Shown in pieces: positions 52,401 through 61,523 of a DNA stretch of 64,000 bases. Position 1 is the first letter of the stretch. The number at the start of each line of letters is the position of its first letter. The notes beneath the pieces were generated by a model, which was not told where the DNA came from, did not search any database, and saw only the letters and a list, made by a program, of their open reading frames with translations. The stretch is from contig CALDYU010000005.1 in assembly GCA_937944485.1 (NCBI GenBank), positions 248,001-312,000 of the forward strand. The letters run 5' to 3'. This stretch comes from an uncultured Flavobacteriaceae bacterium. GTDB lineage: Bacteria; Bacteroidota; Bacteroidia; Flavobacteriales; Flavobacteriaceae. The translations under genes and the position numbers were made by a program.

Positions 52401-55076
52401 ATGGAATTAAAACCATACCAACATAACGTTATTAAAGACTTAGAGCATTTTCTAAGTTACGTTCAAAAAGAGAAAACTGCTGCTAAAGCATTTAACCAGT
52501 ATTGGGAAGACAAATTAGGCATGCCTTACACGCCACAACTAGATGGCTCTTTTGAAGGCATGAAACCCTATAAAGATAATATACCCAATGCTGTACATAT
52601 AGCTATTAAGGTGCCAACTGCTGGTGGCAAGACCTTTATTGCTTGTAATGCATTACATAGTATTAATAAACATTTTAATAAGGGTAATGCAAAAGCCGTA
52701 GTATGGTTAGTACCATGGTCTAATTTATTACAGCAAACCGTTAAAAACTTATCTAACCCTAGCCATCCTTATAGAGAAAAGCTGAATAGTTTATTTGGTA
52801 ATAGAGTTGAAGTTTATGAAAAAAATCAACTATTACAAGGTGCAAATTTTAACCCAACTTCGGTTACTGAACAGCTTAACATCTTTGTGTTTAACTTCAG
52901 TAGCTTACGCATAAACTCTAGAAAAAAAGATGATAGAAAGGTATTTCAAGAAAATGGTGCTTTAGAATCTTTTAGAAATATCATTGTAGATAAAGGTTTA
53001 GTATTGCCAGATACTGATGAAACCGCATTAATAAATGTTATAAGAAGCCTTAATCCTATTGTGGTGGTTGATGAAAGCCATAATGCCGAAAGTGATTTAA
53101 GTGTTGAAATGCTGAATAACTTAAACCCCTCATTAGTACTAGATTTAACGGCAACTCCTAAAGATAATAGCAACATCATCTCTTTTGTAAATGCACTTGC
53201 ATTAAAGAAAGAAAATATGGTAAAACTACCTGTAGTAGTGTATAATCACCATAAAAAAGAAGAGGTAATTACTAGTGCTTTGCACTTACAAAGGCAATTA
53301 GAACTGTTAGCTATTGAAGAGGAAAAAGTAACAGGCAAATACATAAGACCTATTATTCTTTTTCAGGCTCAATCCAACATCAAAGGAAAAAACAATACTA
53401 CGTTTCAAAAGATAAAGGAACAACTGGTTAAGCTGCAAATACCTGAAGAACAAATAAAAATTAAAACTAGTGGTATAGATGAACTTAAAGGTATTAACCT
53501 AAACAGTAAAGACTGTACGGTTAGATATATCATTACTATTAATGCCTTAAAAGAAGGATGGGATTGCCCGAATGCATACATATTGGCATCATTGGCAGAC
53601 AAATCTTCTGCTGTAGAAGTAGAGCAAATTTTAGGTAGAGTATTACGACAACCTTATGTAGTTAAGCATCAAAACGCATTATTAAACATGTCTTTTGTAC
53701 TTACTGCATCTGCCAAGTTTAATGACACTTTAGAGAATATCGTTAAAGGTTTACAAGAAGCAGGTTTTAGTAAAGATGATTATTATGCAGAAGAAGCACC
53801 TGAAGAAGAATTAACTCCAAATGAGGTGCTAAATAGAGAATTGTTTGATAATCCCACTATCAATGATGATTCTCCAAAGTCTGATGAAGATTTTAACGTA
53901 GCTGAAATTAAATACAATCCTAATGAAGAAGTCACATTAGAAACCATTCAAACTAGCAATCCTCTACTTTCAGAAATCACGCAAAAGGCAGAAATACAGG
54001 GTAAGGAATTTGAGCGAAAAGTGAATGAAATAGAGGTAGATTATACCACGTCAATATTTACAGAAGTCATGAAGAAATCACCAAAGCACTATGAGATAAT
54101 AAATGATTTTAAAAGTGCTTCAAGTAGCATTAAACTACCTCAATTCTTTATTGAAAAGAAAGATGATTTAAATAGTGCTTTATTCCCTGAGCTGAATGAT
54201 GAATGGCAATTATTACACAAAAACAGTTTGTTAGATGGTTTTCAACTTTCTAAATACAATACAGATGTCACCTTTGATGAAATTTCTAAAGACATTATAG
54301 CAGTAGATTTTGATGAATCTAAAGGAACTGCTGCTGTTAGGAATATAAATAAACAAGCTAAAAATATTTTGGTGGATACCATATTGGCGACACCTAAAGA
54401 ATCGCAAATAAATCAAGTCAGTAGTATTGTGGTTTCTAAGTTGGGTGATATGACGCCTATAAAAGAACAGGAGCTAAAAAAATATGTGAACCGAGTTTTT
54501 GATAACCTTTCCAATGACCAAATACGCGATATTGTAGAAAACGATTTTATATATGTAAAAAGAATCAAGGATAAAATCAATGCACTTTCTAATAGTTATG
54601 CAAAAGAACGATTTAAAGTACTTATAGATAGCAACAAAATTGTTGTGCGAGATAATTTTGAGTTTCCTGATAAAATAACGCCACTAAGTTTAAGCACCAA
54701 TATCAACAAATCGCTCTATGAACGAGAAGGCAAAATGAACAATTTTGAGCAATCTATGATATTAGAGGTTGCATCATTAGATAATATCGTTTTTTGGCAC
54801 AGAAACTTTGAAAGAGGTAAAGGTTTTGCTCTTAATGGTCATAGCTCTAACCACTACCCAGACTTCATATTATATACTAAAAAAGGCAACATTATTCTCT
54901 TAGAAACTAAAGGAGACGATAGAGTTAATGAAGACAGCAGAAGTAAAAACTTGTTAGGTAAAGAATGGGAGAAGAAAGCAGGAGACAACTATAAATATTT
55001 CATGGTCTTTCAAAGTGCTAAAGTTGAAAACACCTATAATGCACAAAGTGTAATTGAAGTTTTAAAAGGGTTGTAG
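52401..55076 (+). CDS. type III restriction-modification endonuclease (Res)
   Basis: An 891-residue superfamily 2 helicase-nuclease. Walker A IKVPTAGGKTFIAC (about residues 68-81), DEAD-like box VVVDESHNAES, motif III LDLTATPKD, motif VI QILGRVLRQP. The C-terminal PD-(D/E)XK nuclease has HYPDFILYTKKGNIILLETKGD (Asp and ExK). It hydrolyses ATP to run along DNA and cuts between opposed sites with Mod. The stop codon abuts the ATG of the DUF4263 gene directly. Confidence 0.5.
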   Translation: MELKPYQHNVIKDLEHFLSYVQKEKTAAKAFNQYWEDKLGMPYTPQLDGSFEGMKPYKDNIPNAVHIAIKVPTAGGKTFIACNALHSINKHFNKGNAKAVVWLVPWSNLLQQTVKNLSNPSHPYREKLNSLFGNRVEVYEKNQLLQGANFNPTSVTEQLNIFVFNFSSLRINSRKKDDRKVFQENGALESFRNIIVDKGLVLPDTDETALINVIRSLNPIVVVDESHNAESDLSVEMLNNLNPSLVLDLTATPKDNSNIISFVNALALKKENMVKLPVVVYNHHKKEEVITSALHLQRQLELLAIEEEKVTGKYIRPIILFQAQSNIKGKNNTTFQKIKEQLVKLQIPEEQIKIKTSGIDELKGINLNSKDCTVRYIITINALKEGWDCPNAYILASLADKSSAVEVEQILGRVLRQPYVVKHQNALLNMSFVLTASAKFNDTLENIVKGLQEAGFSKDDYYAEEAPEEELTPNEVLNRELFDNPTINDDSPKSDEDFNVAEIKYNPNEEVTLETIQTSNPLLSEITQKAEIQGKEFERKVNEIEVDYTTSIFTEVMKKSPKHYEIINDFKSASSSIKLPQFFIEKKDDLNSALFPELNDEWQLLHKNSLLDGFQLSKYNTDVTFDEISKDIIAVDFDESKGTAAVRNINKQAKNILVDTILATPKESQINQVSSIVVSKLGDMTPIKEQELKKYVNRVFDNLSNDQIRDIVENDFIYVKRIKDKINALSNSYAKERFKVLIDSNKIVVRDNFEFPDKITPLSLSTNINKSLYEREGKMNNFEQSMILEVASLDNIVFWHRNFERGKGFALNGHSSNHYPDFILYTKKGNIILLETKGDDRVNEDSRSKNLLGKEWEKKAGDNYKYFMVFQSAKVENTYNAQSVIEVLKGL

Positions 55077-56219
55077 ATGGCAGCAAACACAGGATTAAGG
55101 GCTAAAGCAAGTAGAGCTGAGATTTTAGATAATCACAAAATAGAAACTCTTTATAACAATACTTTTGGAGGGGGTAGGTTTTTTAGAGTTATTTTTCAAG
55201 ATGACTACACGACTAAAATACAGTTAGCACCCAAAACCTGCATGCAGATCGTATTTAAACCGAATAGGAATGATATTGAAAGTATTGAGCTAGTTAAGTT
55301 TGTTGGAGAAGAAGAAAAACAAAAACTTAATTTTTCCAAGTTTAATTTTCAACAACTGAAGTCTTTTTTACAGTTTATTGATGAATTAGATTTAGAAACA
55401 ATTTCTGAAAGAAAATTGAAGCTAGCTGATGGTACATTAGATATCCTTGATGATGCCACTAAAAAGAAAATTGGCACTTTACTTAATGGTAATGAGGGAG
55501 CTGAATTAATTCAAGAGTTACTGGATAATGACATTGTAACAAGTCAAGATATTGTTAATACAGGCTTCAGAAAAGCTCAATTGGAAATATTTAAAAGGCT
55601 ATTGGAAGAACCAATTTTTATTGAAGAATTTAAAAAAGGTGAAGATAATCTTAGTCAAAAATCGAAAGACGAAATCGCATGGCAACACTTCTTTGATAAA
55701 AACCAATGGATATTTGGCTATGGTCTAGATTACAGATTTCAAGGAATACTTCAAAAAGAATTTAGTGCATCTGATACTGATGCAGCAGGCAAAGAACAAG
55801 TAAATGCAGATTTTCTTATTGGGGATAATAACTTCACAACATTTGTAGAATTAAAAAAGCCAAACACTCCTTTATTTGGAACTTCTAAAAACAGGTCTAA
55901 TTCATGGTGCTTATCCCATGATTTAATAGATGGTGTGAGCCAAATTTTAGAACAAAAAGCAAGTGGGCAAATAAAGCTAGATGGTTTTCCTGAAGATGAT
56001 GATGGTGAACCCATTAAACAAAGAAGTTATGATTCCAAAACAATACTAATAATTGGGAACTTACAACAACAGGTTGATGATTCTGGTGATAGCTCTAAGT
56101 TAATGAGAATTAAAAAAAAGACTTTAGAATTGTTTAGAAGAGATTCTAGAAATATAGAAATCCTTACTTATGATGAATTATACGAAAGAGCTAAACATAT
56201 AGTGTTTCAGAACCTTTAA
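55077..56219 (+). CDS. DUF4263 (Shedu-like) nuclease
   Basis: A 380-residue protein. The N-terminal 195 residues have no family I recognise. The C-terminal DUF4263 domain (about residues 200-370) has EIAWQHFFDKNQWIFGYGLD and the PD-(D/E)XK core NADFLIGDNNFTTFVELKKP (Asp and ExK). The single-gene Shedu anti-phage system (SduA) has this domain. Here the gene starts on the base after the Res stop codon, so it is translated with the type III system. Whether it acts alone or with Res is unknown. Confidence 0.5.
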   Translation: MAANTGLRAKASRAEILDNHKIETLYNNTFGGGRFFRVIFQDDYTTKIQLAPKTCMQIVFKPNRNDIESIELVKFVGEEEKQKLNFSKFNFQQLKSFLQFIDELDLETISERKLKLADGTLDILDDATKKKIGTLLNGNEGAELIQELLDNDIVTSQDIVNTGFRKAQLEIFKRLLEEPIFIEEFKKGEDNLSQKSKDEIAWQHFFDKNQWIFGYGLDYRFQGILQKEFSASDTDAAGKEQVNADFLIGDNNFTTFVELKKPNTPLFGTSKNRSNSWCLSHDLIDGVSQILEQKASGQIKLDGFPEDDDGEPIKQRSYDSKTILIIGNLQQQVDDSGDSSKLMRIKKKTLELFRRDSRNIEILTYDELYERAKHIVFQNL

Positions 56220-56305
56220 CCTCAAAAATTAGAATATGAGGTAGTGAATAAAATAGGACAGTTAGATAGATAATCGGCTTCTACTCAAAAAAGCAAATTA
56301 TAATT

Positions 56306-57238
56306 ATGGAATTAAAAAATCAAATACCAGACTTCCAAAGCATTATGCTTCCCATGTTAAAATTGTTGGAGGATGGCACATCAAAGTCCCTTAATGAAGT
56401 AATGCGATTACTTACAGCTCATTATAAGCTAACGGAGGAACATTTAAAAATAAAAGTTCCTAGCGGTCAAATGGGTTTATTCAGAAACAGAGTAGGCTGG
56501 ACAAGGAGTTATTTAAAAAATGCAGGGTTAATACATTATCCGAATAGAGGTGTATACCAAATAACAGATTTTGGCAAAGAACATTTAAAGACTAATCCTA
56601 GTGATTTGAGACTAAAGCATTTGAAAAAAATGCCAAAATACAAGGAATGGCAAGATACTTTTAGTCAAGGTAATAACGAGCAAGAATTAATATCCAATAG
56701 TAAAGATTCTGGAAATCAAACACCAGATGAAATTCTAGACACTACTGTTAGGCAATTACATCAACAACTAGCTACAGAAGTTTTGGACAAGTTAAAAGAA
56801 AACACCTTTGGATATTTTGAAAGTTTTGTCATCGCCTTATTACAAAAAATGGGATATGGTGAATTCCGAGAAGACTCTGGCGTGGTAACAGGTAAATCTG
56901 GCGATGATGGCATAGATGGTATCATATACCAAGACAGATTAGGTCTTGAATCAGTTTATATACAGGCTAAACGTTTTACCACTGGTACAGTAGGCTCTCC
57001 AGATATTAGAAATTTTATCGGTTCACTAGCCATCAAAGGAGTTAGTAAAGGTGTGTTTTTAACTACTTCTAAATTTTCTGATAGTGCGGTTAAAACTGCT
57101 CTAGAAAGTCAACAACAAAAAATAGTACTTATTAATGGTCAAGAACTTTCAAAGCTAGCTATTGAGTATAATCTGGGTGTACAGGAAGATAAGACCGTTG
57201 TCATAAAAAAGTTGGACTTAGATTACTTTGAAGAATAG
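56306..57238 (+). CDS. Mrr-like type IV restriction endonuclease
   Basis: A 310-residue protein. The N-terminal Mrr_N winged helix (about residues 1-95, GLFRNRVGWTRSYLKNAGLI) is followed by a linker and the Mrr catalytic domain (about residues 165-290), with LLQKMGYGEFREDSG, DDGIDGII and the QAK catalytic motif in SVYIQAKRFTTG. Such enzymes cut modified or foreign DNA. It lies 86 bp after the DUF4263 gene, the widest gap in the operon. Confidence 0.5.
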   Translation: MELKNQIPDFQSIMLPMLKLLEDGTSKSLNEVMRLLTAHYKLTEEHLKIKVPSGQMGLFRNRVGWTRSYLKNAGLIHYPNRGVYQITDFGKEHLKTNPSDLRLKHLKKMPKYKEWQDTFSQGNNEQELISNSKDSGNQTPDEILDTTVRQLHQQLATEVLDKLKENTFGYFESFVIALLQKMGYGEFREDSGVVTGKSGDDGIDGIIYQDRLGLESVYIQAKRFTTGTVGSPDIRNFIGSLAIKGVSKGVFLTTSKFSDSAVKTALESQQQKIVLINGQELSKLAIEYNLGVQEDKTVVIKKLDLDYFEE

Positions 57239-57244
57239 CCATCA

Positions 57245-57967
57245 ATGTTTGACAATAACTCCATAGAACAATTAGGCTACTATGTATATGCCTTAATTCA
57301 TCCACAAAACAACACACCTTTCTACATTGGTAAAGGAATTGGTAATCGAGTTTTTAACCATAAAAAGAGTGCTTTAAAATCTGATGATACTAGTTTAAAA
57401 CTAGACACCATAAGGAGTATTGTAAATAATGGCTTAGAGGTACAACACTTAATTTTACGTCATGGGTTAACTGAAAAAGAAGCCTTTGAGGTTGAAGCTG
57501 CCTTAATAGATTTTGGCAACTATTTAGGTCATGACCTTAGTAATTTAGTAGATGGTCATCATGCAGCCGATAGGGGATTAATGACCAGTGATGAGGTTAT
57601 TAGAAGATACAATGCCGAACCTCTTAAAGTTTTAGAACACCCTGTAATGATTATCAATATCAATAAGAAATACTCTAGAGGACAGTCTACTGATGCTATT
57701 TATGAAGCCACTAAACAGGCTTGGGTAGTGGGCGAAAAGCGTAGACATACTTCTAAATATGCCTTAGCAGAATATACAGGTATTATTATTGAAGTTTTTG
57801 AAATACAAGAATGGTATTCCATTTTTACAGAAAACAACAAAACCAAAAACCGTTGGGGTTTTAATGGTGTAATGGCACCTGATGAAGTACGAAACATTTA
57901 TATCAATAAATCTATAGCCCATACCAAAAAGCAAGGTGCAGCCAATCCAATAAAATATACACTATAA
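57245..57967 (+). CDS. GIY-YIG nuclease-like protein (LEM-3-like)
   Basis: A 240-residue protein. The N-terminal GIY-YIG domain (about residues 10-100) has YYVYALIHPQN, FYIGKGIGNRVFNHKKSA and the Glu in EKEAFEVEAALIDFG. The C-terminal 120 residues are without a known domain. GIY-YIG domains nick DNA; here a defence role is inferred from the neighbours, with 6 bp to the Mrr-like gene and 3 bp to the DUF2779 gene. Confidence 0.5.
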   Translation: MFDNNSIEQLGYYVYALIHPQNNTPFYIGKGIGNRVFNHKKSALKSDDTSLKLDTIRSIVNNGLEVQHLILRHGLTEKEAFEVEAALIDFGNYLGHDLSNLVDGHHAADRGLMTSDEVIRRYNAEPLKVLEHPVMIININKKYSRGQSTDAIYEATKQAWVVGEKRRHTSKYALAEYTGIIIEVFEIQEWYSIFTENNKTKNRWGFNGVMAPDEVRNIYINKSIAHTKKQGAANPIKYTL

Positions 57968-57970
57968 ATA

Positions 57971-59446
57971 ATGCAACTAACCAAAACTGACTTTATACAA
58001 TACCTCAACTGCCCAGAATCTTTATGGCTATTAAAAAATAAACCACAAGTTTATGAGGAGTATAAAGGAGAGTTCTCTTTGTTTTTAGAAAAGTTGATAC
58101 AAGAAGGCTATGAGGTAGAAGGCTATGCTAAACAGCTATTTAAAAACAGTATTGATTTACCCGAAGATGCTAGCCCTGAATACACCAAAACAAAATTAGC
58201 CTCTGATAACACTGTGTTTTTTCAGCCGTCTTTTTTAAGTGATAAAGGTGTTTTTGCTAGAGTGGATGTTCTAGAAAAACTACCTAACGGTTCTTTTCAC
58301 ATTTATGAAATAAAGTCATCTACTAGCATTAAAAAAGATAAAAAGCATAACCATTTAAAAGATGCTTGTTTTCAGAAATATGTATTGCAAGAATGTGGGT
58401 ATACGGTTTCTAAAGTTTCAATTATTAACCTCAACAAAGAATATGTAAGGCAAGGTACTATTATAGCAGAAGGTTTACTTGATATTATTGAGGTTACGGA
58501 TGAAATAGAAAACTTGTATTCTAGTGTAGTAAATGAGATTAATGCTGCAATAACCTTTATTAATAAAGAGAACATTAATGCACAAGAATGTTCTTGCCTA
58601 TATAAAACAAGAAGTAATCATTGCGATAGCTTTAGTCATTTTAATACAGATATACCTGATTACAGCATCTATGAAATAGGCAGAATTTCTGCTAAAAAAG
58701 TTATTGAGCTTGTTGAAGATGGCAATACTGCCATCATAGATATTCCTCTAGATTTTGAGTTGAATACCAAACAGCAAATCCAAGTAGCGTCTTTAAAACA
58801 AGAAAAACCAATCATAAATAATACAGCGATAGACAAGGAGTTGTCTAATCTGAAATTTCCACTTCATTTTGTGGATTATGAAACCTATGCAAGTGCAGTG
58901 CCTAAAGTAGATGGTATGAGTCCGCATAAACACCTTGTTTTTCAAGTTTCTATACATACCATGCAAGAAGATGGCACATTAACCCATTTTGAGTGGCTGG
59001 GTAGGTCTTTAGAATTGCCAACTGAAATGCTACATCAAATGCAAAATTTTACTGATTCTACAGGAACTTTTATTTCATGGAATGCCCCTTTTGAAATAGG
59101 CAGAAACAAAGATATGATTGCTTGGTTACCAGAATTTGCAAGGTACCTTTCCTACATGAATGAGCATATGTATGATTTAATGAACATTTTTAAGGAGGAC
59201 TATGTAGATTATAGATGTCATGGCTCTAGTTCTATCAAAAAAGTTTTACCAGTTTTATGTCCCCAATTTTCCTATTCTGAATTAGAAGTACAAGATGGCA
59301 CTATGGCTTTAGATACTTGGGGTAGAATGGTCTCTGACCCTAATTTTAATGAAGATATTGAGCAAACCAGAAAAAACTTATTAGAGTACTGTAAGTTAGA
59401 TACTTTGGCCATGGTTGAGATATATAAGGTTTTGAAAAATATTTAG
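57971..59446 (+). CDS. DUF2779 protein: Cas4-like nuclease plus DEDD exonuclease-like domain
   Basis: A 491-residue protein. The N-terminal part (about residues 1-230) has the Cas4-like start LTKTDFIQYLNCPESLWLL, a PD-(D/E)XK core FARVDVLEKL and FHIYEIKSSTS, and a Cys cluster (NCPE, then ECSCLYKTRSNHC) that could hold an iron-sulfur cluster. The C-terminal part (about residues 295-490) has DEDD exonuclease-like acids in LHFVDYETYAS and LLEYCKLDTLAMVEIY. The domain reading is mine from motifs. It is coupled to genes on both sides. Confidence 0.5.
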   Translation: MQLTKTDFIQYLNCPESLWLLKNKPQVYEEYKGEFSLFLEKLIQEGYEVEGYAKQLFKNSIDLPEDASPEYTKTKLASDNTVFFQPSFLSDKGVFARVDVLEKLPNGSFHIYEIKSSTSIKKDKKHNHLKDACFQKYVLQECGYTVSKVSIINLNKEYVRQGTIIAEGLLDIIEVTDEIENLYSSVVNEINAAITFINKENINAQECSCLYKTRSNHCDSFSHFNTDIPDYSIYEIGRISAKKVIELVEDGNTAIIDIPLDFELNTKQQIQVASLKQEKPIINNTAIDKELSNLKFPLHFVDYETYASAVPKVDGMSPHKHLVFQVSIHTMQEDGTLTHFEWLGRSLELPTEMLHQMQNFTDSTGTFISWNAPFEIGRNKDMIAWLPEFARYLSYMNEHMYDLMNIFKEDYVDYRCHGSSSIKKVLPVLCPQFSYSELEVQDGTMALDTWGRMVSDPNFNEDIEQTRKNLLEYCKLDTLAMVEIYKVLKNI

Positions 59447-60340
59447 ATGGGAAAGAAAGCAACAATTACAAAAGACCAAATAAAAATTTTAGAAGGAAGA
59501 GGGTTAACACTTGATTATGAACCTGCCGAAATAAAAGATTTTTTATTAGATATAGGATATTATAGACTTGGGTTTTATTGGCATCATTTTGAAGTAGATG
59601 ATGATCATAATTTCGCTAAAGGAAGTAAACTCTCAGATGTTATTGCTCTTTATTATTTAGATGTAGACCTAAGAAGCATTTTATTGAAATATTTAAATCG
59701 AATTGAGATAAATTTTAGGACTAAGGTTATTTATTATGTTTCAAATAAATTCAGAACATCGCCAGCTTGGTTTGCTGATGATACTATAGTTGATAATTAT
59801 TTTATTCATGATGAAACTTTTCCTTACAGAAAAAGTATGTTGAATAGAGTTTATACGGAAGATTTCATCAAGAATAATAAAACACTTAAAAATCATCACT
59901 TAAACAATCCTGATGATTCTTATGCACCCGCATGGAAAACTTTAGAATTTTTCACTTTTGGTGTATTATTGAATTTATTTAAAAATGTTAGAAATGAGGA
60001 TATTAAAAAGAGAGTTTCGGAGAGTTTAGGTTTCTTGAATCCTAAGAAGTTTGAAAATCTTATGACTACAGTAGTGCTTATAAGGAATATTTGTTCTCAT
60101 GGAGATGTATTATATGATTTTAAAACCCCTCGTGCTTTATCGGTAATTCCCGGTATAGAATTTGAAGGTAGTGATAGGAGTTCATTAAATGCATGCTTGA
60201 AGGTTATTTCATACTTGTTAGAGCATATTTCAGTGAATAGAAAAAATGATTTCCTTAAAGAAATAGATGAATTGTTTAAAAAAAATGCTGAAAATCAAGA
60301 GATTCAGAAAATAATTGCCGACAAGATAAAATATAAATAA
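59447..60340 (+). CDS. Abi-family (AbiD/AbiF-like) abortive infection protein
   Basis: A 297-residue protein with the Abi_2 pattern: LLDIGYYRLGFYWHHFE near residue 30, DLRSILLKYLNRIEINFRTKV, and the late RNICSHGDVLYD (the R..H motif region of HEPN-like folds). Abi_2 proteins stop phage growth, often as RNases of the HEPN type. The ATG follows the DUF2779 stop codon directly. It is the last gene of the operon, with a terminator 77 bp downstream. Confidence 0.5.
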   Translation: MGKKATITKDQIKILEGRGLTLDYEPAEIKDFLLDIGYYRLGFYWHHFEVDDDHNFAKGSKLSDVIALYYLDVDLRSILLKYLNRIEINFRTKVIYYVSNKFRTSPAWFADDTIVDNYFIHDETFPYRKSMLNRVYTEDFIKNNKTLKNHHLNNPDDSYAPAWKTLEFFTFGVLLNLFKNVRNEDIKKRVSESLGFLNPKKFENLMTTVVLIRNICSHGDVLYDFKTPRALSVIPGIEFEGSDRSSLNACLKVISYLLEHISVNRKNDFLKEIDELFKKNAENQEIQKIIADKIKYK

Positions 60341-60416
60341 CTTTTTGTAGTTTTGCAGTAGTGCACTGCTATTCAATTTATTGCTTTAGTTTCTGCACTT
60401 TAAAAGAATAAAATTA

Positions 60417-60446
60417 AAACCCAGACTTGCTCTGGGTTTTTTATTT
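60417..60446 (+). terminator. terminator of the defence operon
   Basis: AACCCAGA/TCTGGGTT stem with a short loop and a T-rich tail on the plus strand. Confidence 0.5.
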
Positions 60447-60449
60447 TAT

Positions 60450-60483
60450 TAAAAAATAGCCTAGCCTCAATAAGAGACTAGGC
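60450..60483 (-). terminator. terminator of the DUF932 gene
   Basis: GCCTAG/CTAGGC outer stem with an inner CTC/GAG, followed by ATTTTTTAA on the minus strand. It stands back to back with the defence operon terminator. Confidence 0.5.
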
Positions 60484-60488
60484 ATCCT

Positions 60489-61523
60489 TCAGCTCAAAAA
60501 CCAAGAGTGGTTAGAACCTCCACTTATGGTTTCTTTCAAGCCATTGGCAAAATCAAATACATTGGTATTTCTATCAAGGAATGTATCAATGTAAGATGCT
60601 TTATTTGCCGAGGTAAAAAGATTAAAGACATTCCATAGATTTATATTACCATTATCATCTCTGCTAAAAGAATTATCTCGGTAATAATCCTTTGCAATGG
60701 TTGCCATGTGACCATCAGTAAGCATTAGATTTGGTAATTTTCCTTTCTCTTCTTTGGGTAGATAATGGTACAGCTTAGCCTTCCCGATAAGTTGGGCAAA
60801 TTGAGTTTCGTTTAGGCTATACTCTGGAAGCTGCTGCATTGCAGATAAATGTTTCTCCATTGCATAACCTTGCATCAATTCTAGCATCTTACCTTTAAGC
60901 TCAGAGTGATTACCTACTCTCATTTCTGATTGAAACCCATCAGTAGAAATACAAAGATTGCAGCATACCATATTCTGAAACCCAATAAAAAACTTGAACC
61001 GTTCTACACTCTTTTTAGTATAAAGGTTTTCATGATTATATGCCCTTACTCCACCAACAATTAGAGATAAGTTATTACCGTTTACAGTTTCAACTATACT
61101 AGGAATTCGTATAATAAAAGCCATCCGTTCATAGTATTGTGTCTTTTCATGTGGCAACAATTCTTTTGCTGGTTTATGAATAGCACTGGGAGTTCTCCCT
61201 TTTACTTGATGACTTACTCTTATTTCAGGTGTAGCTATATTATGATCAGAAAAAAGTGAAGCGACACATTCCTGTGCTACTTCAATAAACTCTTGGTGTG
61301 CAATGGTCTTCTCATTATCCTTACTGAAAACTGGTATTATACAGTTTTCAGTAAGTTCTCTTAACTGCACTTCTTCTGTATTCGCCTCTATAAAAGGTTT
61401 CTGCTGAAATTGAGTAGCTTTGTCCTGTACCTCTGCTTGTTGAAGTACACTAGATTGCATATTACTAGCTAAAGGTATTTGGCTAACTTCTTTAATCGGC
61501 TTTTGTATGGGTAGTAGTTCCAT
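60489..61523 (-). CDS. DUF932-family protein
   Basis: A 344-residue protein. A low-complexity Gln-rich N-terminus (about 50 residues) is followed by the DUF932-like domain: RVSHQVKGRTPSAIHKPAKE, FIGFQNMVCCNLCISTDG, and ending in NVFDFANGLKETISGG. DUF932 proteins occur on phages and mobile elements, probably helping DNA recombination or replication; the molecular role is unknown. The start overlaps the upstream ATPase gene by 32 bp. Confidence 0.5.
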   Translation of the reverse strand: MELLPIQKPIKEVSQIPLASNMQSSVLQQAEVQDKATQFQQKPFIEANTEEVQLRELTENCIIPVFSKDNEKTIAHQEFIEVAQECVASLFSDHNIATPEIRVSHQVKGRTPSAIHKPAKELLPHEKTQYYERMAFIIRIPSIVETVNGNNLSLIVGGVRAYNHENLYTKKSVERFKFFIGFQNMVCCNLCISTDGFQSEMRVGNHSELKGKMLELMQGYAMEKHLSAMQQLPEYSLNETQFAQLIGKAKLYHYLPKEEKGKLPNLMLTDGHMATIAKDYYRDNSFSRDDNGNINLWNVFNLFTSANKASYIDTFLDRNTNVFDFANGLKETISGGSNHSWFLS

